Assembly (NCBI RefSeq): GCF_009936035.1
Contig: NZ_QWEO01000017.1
Location: 1-54,181 of the forward strand
Length of the DNA: 54,181 nt
DNA from: Neglectibacter sp. X58
GTDB taxonomy: Bacteria > Bacillota > Clostridia > Oscillospirales > Acutalibacteraceae
Reading direction: 5' to 3'
How positions within the stretch are numbered: position 1 is the stretch's first letter; the number at the start of each line of letters is the position of its first letter. The position numbers were made by a program, and so were the translations under genes. The notes under the pieces were generated by a model, which was not told the origin of the DNA, searched no databases, and saw only the letters and a list, made by a program, of their open reading frames with translations. Positions 1 to 8,350 of the stretch are shown here, one piece after another.

Positions 1-336
<336 letters not shown>

Positions 337-355
337 AAATCAATAAAGCCTGAGA

Positions 356-407
356 AAGCACAAAAGGGAAGCCCCGTCCAAATGGACGGGGCTTCCCTTT
401 TGTGCTT
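356..407. terminator. Bidirectional intrinsic terminator between convergent genes
   Basis: A perfect 24-bp inverted repeat (left arm 356-379, loop AAAT, right arm 384-407) starts AAGCACAAAAGGG and ends CCCTTTTGTGCTT. It sits in the 80-bp gap between the plus-strand ATPase stop and the minus-strand permease stop, with an A-run on one side and a T-run on the other, so it can end transcripts from both directions. Confidence 0.85.
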
Positions 408-416
408 AAGGCGATT

Positions 417-1496
417 TTACAGATTCAACTCCATGTCCCCATTCTTCACCCAGCCCAGCTTGCGCAGGCCAAAGTCAATGATAAGGGAGAGCAGGGCGGG
501 TAGGATAAAACAAATCAGCGCAAGCCCCAGCCAGTCCATGGGAGTGATGGCTGCTTTTGTCCCGGCGGCAATGTCGCTGACCCAGCCGGAATAGACCCCA
601 ATCTGCCCTACCAAACCGCATGTGCCCATGCCGCTGGAAATAGGTGCGCCGTTCATCTGCAGGCCGAAAAGACAGGTAGCCAGCGGCCCGGTGACAGCGG
701 AGGCCAGGGTGGGGGCAATCCAGATTCGGGGATTCTTAATAATGTTGGGCACCTGGAGCATAGACGTGCCCAGGCCTTGAGCCACCAGCCCTCCCCACTT
801 GTTTTCCTGAAAGCTAATAACCGCAAAGCCTACCATTTGGGCGCAACACCCGGCTACTGCCGCGCCGCCTGCCAGCCCGGTAAGCCCCAGGGCAGCGCAG
901 ATAGCCGCGCTGCTGATAGGCAGGGTGAGGGCAATTCCCACCAGTACAGAGACAAAAATTCCCATGAAGAAGGGCTGCAAATCTGTGGCCCACATAATCA
1001 GGCTGCCCACGCTGGCGGCGGCTGTGCCGATAGCAGGAGCGCAGAGATAAGCCAGGGCCGCGCCGGAGAGGATGGTGACCGAGGGTGTAACCAGAATGTC
1101 CACAGGCGTTTTTTTGCTGACCAGCTTTCCCAGCTCGGCGGAAAGAATGGCAATCAGCAGCACTGCCAGGGGGCCTCCCTCGCCGCCCAGGGTGTTGGAG
1201 GCGCTGCCCACAGCAGTCAGCGAAAAGAGCACCAGAGGCGGAGCCTTTAAGGCATAGCCAATAGCCACCGCCATAGCAGGCCCGGCCATGGATTTCGCAA
1301 AGTTTCCAATGTCCTCCAGCACCGTTAGCCCGCACTGGGCGCCGATGGTGGAAATGATAGTACCGATAAGCAGGGACGCAAACAGGCCCTGGGCCATAGC
1401 GCTCATTGCGTCCACAAAATACAGGCGGCAGTAAGCCTTTACAGTCTGCCACGCCCCGGCCCTTTTGCCGGGGGCGGCTGTCTTTTGATTTTCCAT
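417..1496 (-). CDS. PTS-type sugar permease, EIIC-2 family membrane protein
   Basis: A 359-residue polytopic membrane protein with about ten hydrophobic segments rich in Gly/Ala. It carries the loops VGSASNTLGGEGGPLA and GLQMNGAPISSGMGTCGLVG, typical of the PTS_EIIC_2 (PF13303-like) family. Such proteins are predicted carbohydrate permeases, but no EIIA/EIIB or other PTS component lies nearby, so substrate and coupling are unknown. The start at 1496 (MENQKTA) is chosen over an in-frame ATG at 1553 because GGAAAGGGG lies about 8 nt upstream of it. The gene is monocistronic: a promoter lies about 100 nt upstream and the shared terminator at 356-407 lies downstream. Confidence 0.8.
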   Translation of the reverse strand: MENQKTAAPGKRAGAWQTVKAYCRLYFVDAMSAMAQGLFASLLIGTIISTIGAQCGLTVLEDIGNFAKSMAGPAMAVAIGYALKAPPLVLFSLTAVGSASNTLGGEGGPLAVLLIAILSAELGKLVSKKTPVDILVTPSVTILSGAALAYLCAPAIGTAAASVGSLIMWATDLQPFFMGIFVSVLVGIALTLPISSAAICAALGLTGLAGGAAVAGCCAQMVGFAVISFQENKWGGLVAQGLGTSMLQVPNIIKNPRIWIAPTLASAVTGPLATCLFGLQMNGAPISSGMGTCGLVGQIGVYSGWVSDIAAGTKAAITPMDWLGLALICFILPALLSLIIDFGLRKLGWVKNGDMELNL

Positions 1497-1600
1497 ACAG
1501 GATTTTCCCCTTTCCAAAAAGGGAACGGGGGAAACATGCAGAGGCGTTTCCACCGTTCCTTCAGGCGTTTAAGTGTGGATCCGCTTCCGTACAGGTTGCG

Positions 1601-1629
1601 TATATATATTGGCTATGTTGCCTGGGCAA
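1601..1629 (-). promoter_or_regulatory. Predicted sigma-A promoter for the EIIC-like permease
   Basis: On the minus strand, TTGCCC (1629-1624), a 17-nt spacer and TATATA (1606-1601). The start site would fall near 1594, giving a leader of about 100 nt before the ATG at 1496. The -35 box is imperfect. Confidence 0.45.
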
Positions 1630-1816
1630 GAAGTCTGTTTTTGGCAGGGGAATCGCCGCCGGAGGCTTTCCGGTTTGCCTGGTCGTTCCCTTTCCCTACT
1701 GGCAGTACGCCCCGCCCGGGCCGTCTTGGGTTCAATCTATTGTAACATAAAGGCGCACACCTGGCAACCAGAATTTAGAAGTCGTACCAATAGGGCATAG
1801 CACAAATCTTTCCGGC

Positions 1817-1899
1817 AAATTTTGCAGGCTTCTGTGTTGGAAATCCTCGAAAACCGACAGGTTTTCTTGTGGTTTCCGCCTTGAAGCCCACAAAATTTT
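1817..1899. repeat. Imperfect palindrome with GACA loop
   Basis: Outer arms AAATTTTGCAGGCTTC (1817-1832) and GAAGCCCACAAAATTTT (1883-1899) are nearly complementary. The inner arms GAAAACC and GGTTTTC (1849-1855, 1860-1866) are perfect around the loop GACA. The element at 52991-53069 has the same nested design and the same loop, and shares GAAGCC and AAATTTTCT words. A dispersed palindromic element is a possible reading; the relationship is weak at sequence level. Confidence 0.4.
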
Positions 1900-1992
1900 C
1901 TCGAAAAACTTTGTACCACTCCAATCGGTACAACTTCTTACAAAAGGGAATGCCTGTTTCAGCACTCCCTTGTGAAAAAGCCGGACTTAGCC

Positions 1993-2514
1993 TTACCGCA
2001 CACGCTTCAGCTTCCCGCCGCACAGGCAGCGGTACCGCCAGGGTGCTTTCACCACCTTGCACATGCGCAGCCTTTTTATTTCCCTGCCGCAAGACTGGCA
2101 CCGCAGGACATACTTTACCTCCTCCTGCCGCAGGGGGGATAAGGCTTCCTCCACTTTCACCGTCCGCTGGATAGAGGTGCCCAAAGCCTGGTTCACAACT
2201 GCCGCATAGCTTTTCCATAAAGGCCCGTGGTTCCGGCACCCAGGGCAGGTGTGCAGCAGTTCATGGAGAAGCGTTTCCTTCAGTAGGTCTGGGGACTGCA
2301 AAATCCCGGCGGACACCTCAATGGTATACGTTCCTTCCCGGAACCGGCAGCAGCCCAGCCGCCGCTTGGCCCGGGTGTTCACTTGCACCTGCGGCAGGAT
2401 TTTGGGGGAGACAGGCACCTGCAAGTCCTGCAACTGCACCAGCAGGGCTGCCATCAGTCTGTCCAGTTCCCCATCCTGTCCGCACATTTTTAATGCCTGC
2501 GGCCCTGTTTCCAA
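1993..2514 (-). CDS. SprT-like zinc metallopeptidase-domain protein
   Basis: A 173-residue protein with the zinc-binding HELLH motif followed by a further His (CRNHGPLWK), and a C-terminal zinc-ribbon-like region (CQSCG, then CLCGG). This is the SprT/SprTN domain layout; the SprTN branch acts on DNA-protein crosslinks, but in bacteria the role is mostly unproven. The start is taken as TTG 2514, about 7 nt from the GGAGAGG site; a TTG at 2520 would be too close to it. The acetyltransferase gene ends about 15 nt upstream, so the two are probably co-transcribed. Confidence 0.8.
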   Translation of the reverse strand: METGPQALKMCGQDGELDRLMAALLVQLQDLQVPVSPKILPQVQVNTRAKRRLGCCRFREGTYTIEVSAGILQSPDLLKETLLHELLHTCPGCRNHGPLWKSYAAVVNQALGTSIQRTVKVEEALSPLRQEEVKYVLRCQSCGREIKRLRMCKVVKAPWRYRCLCGGKLKRVR

Positions 2515-2529
2515 AACCAAACCTCTCCT

Positions 2530-3594
2530 TTACAGGTCTATCCAATACCGGCGGGTTAAACGGCCCTCTTCTTCCACCCTGTTTTCCAGTTCGCCGCCGC
2601 AGTCCTCTATGGTGCTGGCAGAGGCCTGGTTCTCATCATCACAGGTGACAAGCACCCGGGCAAGGCCCCGCTCTCGGGCCTTTTCCAGGCATAGGGCCAG
2701 CATGTAGGGCGCAAGGCCCTTGCCCCGGCAGCTAGGGCGGATGCCATAGCCGATGTGCCCGGCGTAGTGCAGGAGGTAATCATTAAGCTCGTGGCGGAAA
2801 TCTATGGCCCCCAGCACGCGGCCTGCCCTATCTGCAAAGAAATAGGCGGTGGAGGGCACCAGGCCCTCCGGCGGGTTTGTGCGCATGGCAATAGTGTCCT
2901 TCAGCCACTGCTTATGGCTTCTGCCTTTCAGCTCCATAGCTGCCGGATTAAAGCCAGGCCCCTCGCCGCCCCATTCGCCATAATAAGCCATAAACGCCTC
3001 CTCGCTTACTTCCTCCGGCAAAACCAGGGCAAGCCCTGCTGCCTTGGCTCGAATCAGGCGGTATTCGGCAGCAGTCATCGAGTAAAAGCTGGCGTCCTTA
3101 TACGTGCCGTCATAAATCTGCAGGGCGCGGCGCAGTGTTCCTTCATAGGTAAACCCGCATTTTTCTATCACCCGCCGGGAACCTTCGTTGCCTACATAAT
3201 GATCAACTGTCAAAAGCTTTACACGCAGGCGCTGGAATGCGTAGTCTATAACCGCATGGGCGGCTTCCGTGGCAAAGCCCTTGCCCCAGTGCTCCTTGGC
3301 GGTGCAGTAACCCAACATGCGGCACTGGACGTTAGGGGCGCGGTGGGTATCCCTGTGCAGGCCGATGGAACCCACTACGGCACCCGTGCCCTTTTCCTCC
3401 ATGGCAAATACGACGTCCGGATAATCTTCAGCCGTCCATTTTTCCAGGATTTCTTCGGCTTCCCCCAGGCTTTCACAGGGCTTCCATCCGGCGGAAGGCC
3501 CCACGTCCGGGCTGGACGCATATAGGTAAAAGGCTTCCACATCGTCCATGTTCCAGGGCCGCAGGAGCAGGCGGTCTGTAGTCAGCGTCCTCAT
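2530..3594 (-). CDS. Tandem GNAT acetyltransferase (two GNAT domains fused)
   Basis: 354 residues holding two Gcn5-related acetyltransferase domains. The first (about 1-175) is RimJ/RimL-like: it opens with LTTDRLLLRPW and has the acetyl-CoA loop HWGKGFATEAA. The second (about 185-354) has the loop CRGKGLAPYML. The first type acetylates ribosomal protein N-termini, antibiotics or small amines; no substrate is evident here. The start at 3594 follows AAAGGAGG with 6-7 nt spacing. An in-frame TTG at 3648 only adds residues translated from the repeat element and is rejected. The ATG overlaps the stop of a small upstream ORF (ATGA). Confidence 0.85.
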   Translation of the reverse strand: MRTLTTDRLLLRPWNMDDVEAFYLYASSPDVGPSAGWKPCESLGEAEEILEKWTAEDYPDVVFAMEEKGTGAVVGSIGLHRDTHRAPNVQCRMLGYCTAKEHWGKGFATEAAHAVIDYAFQRLRVKLLTVDHYVGNEGSRRVIEKCGFTYEGTLRRALQIYDGTYKDASFYSMTAAEYRLIRAKAAGLALVLPEEVSEEAFMAYYGEWGGEGPGFNPAAMELKGRSHKQWLKDTIAMRTNPPEGLVPSTAYFFADRAGRVLGAIDFRHELNDYLLHYAGHIGYGIRPSCRGKGLAPYMLALCLEKARERGLARVLVTCDDENQASASTIEDCGGELENRVEEEGRLTRRYWIDL

Positions 3595-3707
3595 AGGCTT
3601 TTTCCTCCTTTGCCATAAAAATCGCCATGCGATACAGGATTCGCACAAAGAGCCATGATAATACAGCCTTTTGTGCCCGGTATCGTTCCTTTCTGCATAT
3701 TTTTCAC
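3591..3707 (-). CDS. Small repeat-encoded ORF, copy A (38 aa), overlapping the GNAT start
   Basis: A GTG-started frame of 38 residues opens VKNMQKGTIPGTKG, continues with MALCANPVSHGDF, and ends in TGA overlapping the ATG of the acetyltransferase gene (ATGA). It lies in the palindromic repeat at 3621-3693. Copies B and C encode clearly related peptides placed the same way. No strong ribosome site precedes the GTG. It is either a leader peptide giving translational coupling or an incidental frame of a repeat; I do not recognise the peptide. Confidence 0.4.
   Translation of the reverse strand: MKNMQKGTIPGTKGCIIMALCANPVSHGDFYGKGGKSL
3621..3693 (-). repeat. Dispersed palindromic repeat, copy A
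   Basis: A 73-nt unit that matches 8111-8184 and 46872-46943 along its whole length. It is palindromic: CGATAC near one end pairs with GTATCG near the other, and TTCGCACAAA pairs with TTTTGTGC. Read on the minus strand it ends about 27 nt before the acetyltransferase ATG. Confidence 0.85.
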
Positions 3708-3826
3708 AGTAACTTTGTGTTCACACTCAGGCGGTTAGTTGTCCTCTCCACGGGGATTCTTGGTTTTTGAGGGTTCTTAGGAAACTTGTCGAAAGCAATG
3801 TTTTGGACTTCTTTTCAAAAAGTCCC

Positions 3827-6031
3827 TTAAGTGCGGTCAATGGACAGCACACCCTTGATTTTTGACAGGCGGTCGATAATGTTCTGAAGCTGGGGCAGGC
3901 CGTTAATAGAAATGGTGGCGGAAATTACCGCGTTGATGCCGCCCTTTTCCTGGCGGGAATTTAACGAGTGGATAAAAATTTTCATATTGGAAAGCTGCAT
4001 GGTCACGTCAGCCAAAAGGCCTGCCCGGTCTTCCGCCACAATGTGCAGGGTAGATTTGAAATCGTCTTTCACATCCCCCTCCCAATAGGCGTTCACCCAT
4101 CGTTCCGGCTCGGGGCATTGGGTCAAATCCTGGGGGACGTTGGAGCAGCCCCGCTTGTGGATGGACACGCCAAAGCCCCGGGTGATAAAGCCCACAATGT
4201 CGTCTCCAGGCAGGGGGTTGCAGCACCGGGAAAGCTTTACAAGGCAGTTGTCCATCCCCTCCACCAGTACGCCGTTTGCCACCTTCTGTTTGCGGGGAAC
4301 CGCAGGAGGGGGGAGATGGGACGGATCCTCCGGGGCAGAGGCCTTGTGCAGGCGCTGGTATTCCTCTTTAATACGGGGCAGCACCTTCCAAAGCTGTATG
4401 CCGCCATAGCCGATGGCAGCGTAAAAATCCTCTTCATTAGAGCAGTTGTGGCGCTTGCCCACGCTTTCCACCATGTAGGCCATCAGCTCCGGACTGAAAG
4501 CCATGCCGCTGCGCCGGAACTCCCGTTCCAGCTCGGCCTTGCCCTCTATAATGTTCTCTTCCCGCTTCTCCTTTTTAAACCAGGCCCTTATCTTGTTCCT
4601 GGCCTCGCTGGTGCGCACCAGGGTGAGCCAGTCCCGGTTTGGGCCCTTGCCCACCTCCTTGGTGGTAAGGATTTCAATAATCTCCCCGGTTTTCACCTTG
4701 TAATCCAAAGGCACAATGCGCTTATCCACCTTGGCCCCAATCATCCGGTTGCCCACAGCGCTGTGGATGGCATAGGCAAAGTCAATAACCGTCGAACCCA
4801 TAGGCAGGTTGCGTACATCCCCCTTGGGGGTGAACACGAACACCTCTTCCGGCACAAGATCGCTTTTGATGGAGTGTACCAGGTCGGTGATATCCTCGCT
4901 TTCCGCCTGGTTTTCCAGCATCTGGCGTATCCAGGAGAGCCTGTCGTCCATAGAGCGGTTGTCGGAAGCCTTGGCAGACATGCCCAGCTTATACTTCCAG
5001 TGGGCCGCGATGCCGTATTCCGCCGTATAGTGCATCTCCCAGGTGCGGATCTGCACTTCAAAGGGCACGCCAGCCTTGTTTATCACAGTGGTGTGTAAAG
5101 ACTGGTACATGTTTGGCTTTGGCAGCGAGATATAGTCCTTGAAACGGTTGGGCAGGGGCTGGAAGGTGTCGTGGACAATGCCCAGCACGTTGTAGCAATC
5201 CTCAATGGTGTCCACAATCACCCGCAAGGCAAAAACGTCGTAAATCTCCTCAAAGATTTTCCCCTGGATGAACATCTTGCGGTAAATGCTGTAAATGCTC
5301 TTGACCCGGCCTTCAATATACACATTGGGCACTGCCTGCCCGATGCGTTCCTTTATCTGCTTTTTCATGGAAGCAATGAATTCGTCCCGGCTTTTGCTGC
5401 GGGAAGAAAGGTTTTCCAGCACCTCGTGGTATGCGGAAGGATCCAGATATTTTAAGGAGATGTCCTCCATGCATTCCTTTACGGTGCGCATACCTAAGCG
5501 GTGGGCAATAGGGGCATAAACCTCCAGGCACTCCCGGGCTTTGTCCCGCTGCTTCTGGGGGGAAACGTATTCCAGGGTGGAAAGGTTGTGCATCCTGTCG
5601 GCAAATTTGATGATAATCACCCGGATGTCCTCTGCCATGGCCATCAGCATTTTTCTAAGGTTTTCCGCCTGCTGCTCCTCCCGGGAAGAATAGGGGATTT
5701 TGTCAAGCTTTGTCACGCCGTCAATAAGCAGGGCCACCTCATGTCCAAACTGGGCGGTGATGTCCTCAATGGTGCAGTCGGTATCCTCTACCACGTCGTG
5801 GAGAAGCCCCGCCATCACAGACTGGGAGTCCATGCCCAGCTCCACCAGAATGGCTGCCACAGACAGGGGGTGGATGATATACGGCTCTCCGGAGCTGCGC
5901 CGCTGATCCCGGTGTTTTTCCTCCGCCAGCCAGTAGGCCTCCCCAATGCGCTCCCTGTCATAGTCCTTGCCGCTTTCCCCTATGATTTTTTGCAGCTCTT
6001 CATAAGAACTTATCTGGATAATGTCCGCCAT
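3827..6031 (-). CDS. rel: Bifunctional (p)ppGpp synthetase/hydrolase, RelA/SpoT family
   Basis: 734 residues, the usual length of Rel in Firmicutes. Domains in order: HD hydrolase (about 45-195, with LLHDVVEDT and LIDGVTKLDKI intact), (p)ppGpp synthetase (about 235-350, with RFKDYISLPKPN, YQSLHTT and FEVQIRTWEMHY), TGS (about 395-455, EVFVFTPKGDVRNLP), a helical/zinc-finger region with CNPLPGDDIVG, and a C-terminal ACT domain (about 660-734). It makes and destroys the alarmone (p)ppGpp in response to ribosome-sensed amino acid starvation. The ATG follows GGAGGGATGAAAA. It lies 20 bp after recJ in the same direction, so the two form an operon. Confidence 0.95.
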   Translation of the reverse strand: MADIIQISSYEELQKIIGESGKDYDRERIGEAYWLAEEKHRDQRRSSGEPYIIHPLSVAAILVELGMDSQSVMAGLLHDVVEDTDCTIEDITAQFGHEVALLIDGVTKLDKIPYSSREEQQAENLRKMLMAMAEDIRVIIIKFADRMHNLSTLEYVSPQKQRDKARECLEVYAPIAHRLGMRTVKECMEDISLKYLDPSAYHEVLENLSSRSKSRDEFIASMKKQIKERIGQAVPNVYIEGRVKSIYSIYRKMFIQGKIFEEIYDVFALRVIVDTIEDCYNVLGIVHDTFQPLPNRFKDYISLPKPNMYQSLHTTVINKAGVPFEVQIRTWEMHYTAEYGIAAHWKYKLGMSAKASDNRSMDDRLSWIRQMLENQAESEDITDLVHSIKSDLVPEEVFVFTPKGDVRNLPMGSTVIDFAYAIHSAVGNRMIGAKVDKRIVPLDYKVKTGEIIEILTTKEVGKGPNRDWLTLVRTSEARNKIRAWFKKEKREENIIEGKAELEREFRRSGMAFSPELMAYMVESVGKRHNCSNEEDFYAAIGYGGIQLWKVLPRIKEEYQRLHKASAPEDPSHLPPPAVPRKQKVANGVLVEGMDNCLVKLSRCCNPLPGDDIVGFITRGFGVSIHKRGCSNVPQDLTQCPEPERWVNAYWEGDVKDDFKSTLHIVAEDRAGLLADVTMQLSNMKIFIHSLNSRQEKGGINAVISATISINGLPQLQNIIDRLSKIKGVLSIDRT

Positions 6032-6051
6032 TTTTCATCCCTCCTCTTTAT

Positions 6052-8097
6052 TTACAGTTCCGGGCCTGCCAGCCTTTGGTACAGGGGAGAGGCGAAGATA
6101 TCCACCTTTTCCTTTGCAGGCGCCAGGGCTATATGCAGGGCCTCCCCCTTTTTCTGCCGGATGATAAGCCCCCGCTCCTCCAGCATGTCTAGAGACACCA
6201 AAAGCTTTCCCAGGCCGCTTTCCGGCTCTCCCAAGGCCCGCAACAGGGCAAGAGGGCCTGCGGGGCGGCCTTTTCTCCCTCCTAAATGCCTGTACAGCGC
6301 CGCAAGCTTTTTCCTGTCCGGGGCAAGGCTTGCTTTCTCCTCCTGTAATAAAGGCTCCCCGCAGCGCAGCCTTTCATACAGCCGCAGGCTTTTTATACAG
6401 TCCGCTGTTTCCAGCCCCGCAGGCTTCATGTCTTTTATCACAATGCTCAACTGTTCCTCTCCCCGGTATTCCCGGGCTTCCAAAGCTACAGCCAAATCCA
6501 GCAAGTCTCCCGGGGCATAGGGAAACTCTTCCGGCTTTACCCGGAAGCGCATGCACCGCACAGTCATCCCCTCCCGCGAAAAGAGCAGCCGCAGGTGCTC
6601 TCCTCCGCCCACTGGCAGAACTTCCCGCAGTTCCATCCCGTACAGGCCGAAAAGAGGCTGAGGGTTGCCGCTGCCAAAAGGCTCCAGAGGGGCAAGGGAG
6701 CGGGGGAGGGCAGGGGAAAGGATGCCGGGCCGCAGCTTGCAGTCCAACCGCAGGGTTTGGGCGGGCATAAAGGGACAGGCTTCTTTTGCGTATTCGTTTA
6801 TTTTCTCCCGGAAAGCGTCCACATTTTCCGGCGCCATGCTGGCCCCCGCCGCCATGGGGTGCCCGCCAAAGCGGGTGAGCAGCTCCGCGCAGTGAGAGAC
6901 AGCCTCAAAGAGGGAAAAGCCCTCCACGCTGCGCCCGCTGCCCCGGGCTTCCCCGCTGTCCACTGAAATGACAAAGCATGGCTTGCCATAGCGTTCTGTC
7001 ACCCGGGCCGCCACAATGCCCACCACCCCGTGGTGCCAGCCCTTGCCGCTTACCACAATCACCCTGGCATACCGCAGCCGGGGATCAGCCTCCACTGCCG
7101 CCATCACTTCCCCGCTGATTGCCCGCTCAATCTGCCGCCTGCGCTGGTTGTCCTCCGCAATCTCCGCCGCCATGCTCTGGGCAGTGTCCTCCTCCTCACA
7201 GGTGAGCAGCCGCACTGCCCGTTCCGGCGCGCCCATGCGTCCGGTGGCATTGATACAGGGGATAACGGAAAAGGCCAGGGAGGTGGCTGTAAGCCCGGTT
7301 TGTTTCCCGCATTGGGCCAGAAGGGCATCCAGCCCCAGCCGGCCCCCTTTTTCCAGCAGCCTCAGGCCAGCCTGCACAATGGCCCTGTTTTCCCCCAGCA
7401 CAGGCACCACATCGCCAATGGTTCCCAAAGCCGCCAAATCGCCATATTCGCTGACCACCTGCCCCGCATCCCCGTCCTCCAGGGCAATCAGGAGCTTTAA
7501 TACCACCCCAGCCCCGGAAAGCTCCTGGAAAGGGCTTTCATCGTCAGCCCGGTGAGCGTCCACTACGGCAGCGGCCTGGGGCAGGCGCTGGTGGGGCCTG
7601 TGGTGGTCAGTCACCACCACGTCCATGCCCAGTTCCCCTGCAAGGGCCACCTCTTCTATGGAGGAGATGCCGTTATCCACTGTGACAATCAGGTTCACCC
7701 CCTGCTGGTGCAGGGCCTCCACAGCCCCCCGGTTCATACCATAGCCCTCTCCCTCCCGCTGGGGGATATAGTAGAGCACATCGGCCCCCATGGCCTGCAG
7801 ATAGGAAAAGAGCATGGCAGTGGCGGTTACGCCGTCGGCGTCATAGTCTCCGTACACCGCGATTTTTTCAAAGTCCTCCACAGCCCGCCGGATACGGGCC
7901 ACAGCCTTATCCATGTCCCGCATCTGGTAAGGATCCGCAAGCGCCTCCCCCTGGAAAAGCCCTTCGATGGCTTCCCGGGTGTGGAACCCCCGGATGTCCA
8001 GCAGGATGCCCAGGGAAGAGGGCAGGTCATATTCCTCCGAAAGCTTTGCCGCCCGCTCTTTATTGAGGGGCGCAACCTCCCATTTTCTGATATTCAA
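6052..8097 (-). CDS. recJ: Single-stranded-DNA-specific exonuclease RecJ
   Basis: 681 residues with the DHH-family motifs DYDADG (motif I), VTVDNG, TDHH and VVDAHR, the DHHA1 region (GWHHGVVGIVAAR, GGHPMAAGAS) and a C-terminal OB-like part. RecJ degrades 5' ends of single-stranded DNA in recombination and mismatch or base-excision repair. The N-terminus RKWEVAPLN fits the family start. I choose TTG at 8097: it follows a GGGGTGGGG stretch and overlaps the stop of the small ORF (TTGA). Starts at 8112 or 8235 would translate part or all of the repeat element. A sigma-A promoter lies at 8207-8235, and rel follows 20 bp downstream. Confidence 0.93.
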   Translation of the reverse strand: MNIRKWEVAPLNKERAAKLSEEYDLPSSLGILLDIRGFHTREAIEGLFQGEALADPYQMRDMDKAVARIRRAVEDFEKIAVYGDYDADGVTATAMLFSYLQAMGADVLYYIPQREGEGYGMNRGAVEALHQQGVNLIVTVDNGISSIEEVALAGELGMDVVVTDHHRPHQRLPQAAAVVDAHRADDESPFQELSGAGVVLKLLIALEDGDAGQVVSEYGDLAALGTIGDVVPVLGENRAIVQAGLRLLEKGGRLGLDALLAQCGKQTGLTATSLAFSVIPCINATGRMGAPERAVRLLTCEEEDTAQSMAAEIAEDNQRRRQIERAISGEVMAAVEADPRLRYARVIVVSGKGWHHGVVGIVAARVTERYGKPCFVISVDSGEARGSGRSVEGFSLFEAVSHCAELLTRFGGHPMAAGASMAPENVDAFREKINEYAKEACPFMPAQTLRLDCKLRPGILSPALPRSLAPLEPFGSGNPQPLFGLYGMELREVLPVGGGEHLRLLFSREGMTVRCMRFRVKPEEFPYAPGDLLDLAVALEAREYRGEEQLSIVIKDMKPAGLETADCIKSLRLYERLRCGEPLLQEEKASLAPDRKKLAALYRHLGGRKGRPAGPLALLRALGEPESGLGKLLVSLDMLEERGLIIRQKKGEALHIALAPAKEKVDIFASPLYQRLAGPEL

Positions 8098-8174
8098 CAA
8101 ACCCCACCCCATCCGCCATGCGGCACAGAATTCGCACAACAAGCCATAAAAGAACAGCTTTTTGTGTTCAGCAT
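8094..8174 (-). CDS. Small repeat-encoded ORF, copy B (26 aa), overlapping the recJ start
   Basis: The frame runs ATG 8174 to TGA 8094-8096 and reads MLNTKSCSFMACCANSVPHG then GWGGVC. It shares TK, MA-x-CAN, V and HG with copies A and C. Its TGA overlaps the recJ TTG start (TTGA). It lies wholly inside the predicted recJ leader, downstream of the promoter. No clear ribosome site precedes the ATG. The amino-terminal part seen in A and C (VKN) is not present as a start here. Confidence 0.35.
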   Translation of the reverse strand: MLNTKSCSFMACCANSVPHGGWGGVC

Positions 8175-8184
8175 CGTTTTTTGC
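8111..8184 (-). repeat. Dispersed palindromic repeat, copy B
   Basis: A 74-nt unit aligned end to end with copies A (3621-3693) and C (46872-46943). It is the most diverged copy but keeps the pattern CGCCATGCG, TTCGCACAA, AAGCCAT, TTTTTGTG and CATCG. It occupies the recJ 5' leader, ending 14 nt before the proposed TTG start. Confidence 0.8.
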
Positions 8185-8206
8185 TTTATATAGAGAATCT
8201 GTCCCT

Positions 8207-8235
8207 ATTCTATCATTTTCCCCGGGGAAAATCAA
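8207..8235 (-). promoter_or_regulatory. Predicted sigma-A promoter of the recJ-rel operon
   Basis: Minus strand: TTGATT (8235-8230), a 17-nt spacer containing TTCCCCGGGGAA, and TAGAAT (8212-8207). The start site would be near 8200, placing repeat copy B in the transcribed leader. Confidence 0.6.
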
Positions 8236-8295
8236 GTAACAGGCCGATTACAAGGCTTCCACCGCCATTTCTTTGCCCCTTCCAAAAGCCCATGA

Positions 8296-8336
8296 AAAGA
8301 AAAGGCGGGGCAGCCGGAAATCCCGGCCATCCCCGC
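8296..8336 (-). terminator. Intrinsic terminator of the acetyltransferase/PLP-enzyme operon
   Basis: On the minus strand, a GC-rich hairpin (GCGGGGATGGCCGGG pairing with CCGGCTGCCCCGC) followed by TTTTCTTTT. It lies 15 nt past the stop of the PLP enzyme. Confidence 0.75.
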
Positions 8337-8350
8337 GTGTTTTCCAAGCA

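Larger units (their letters stand above)
1497..1992. other. 496-bp gap without a convincing gene
   Basis: The gap lies between the permease start and the SprT-like gene stop. It contains the permease promoter, an imperfect palindrome (1817-1899) and a weak hairpin at 1941-1974 (ACAAGGGAGTGC pairing with GCATTCCCTTTTGT on the minus strand) that may end the SprT transcript. Minus-strand open frames of 60-154 codons here overlap one another, lack good ribosome sites and resemble nothing I recognise. I see no gene. Confidence 0.5.

Noticed and set aside
1640-1700. Possible c-di-GMP-I riboswitch upstream of the EIIC-like permease (AAAGCCTCCGG, GGCAAACC on the minus strand)
   Set aside because: Only short words match. 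The GEMM core order, tetraloop and second stem are absent, and the words lie upstream of the best promoter.
2530-3648. Extended N-terminus of the tandem acetyltransferase from 3648, of recJ from 8235 and of the DppC-type permease from 46916
   Set aside because: The extra residues are translations of the palindromic repeat in another frame; ribosome sites, family N-termini and the overlapping small ORFs support the shorter starts.
3968-5098. Long plus-strand open frame (376 codons) opposite rel, and similar long frames opposite recJ, leuA and the SLH gene
   Set aside because: They are antisense shadows of strongly conserved genes in GC-rich DNA; no ribosome sites, no recognisable protein features, and the sense products have clear catalytic motifs.
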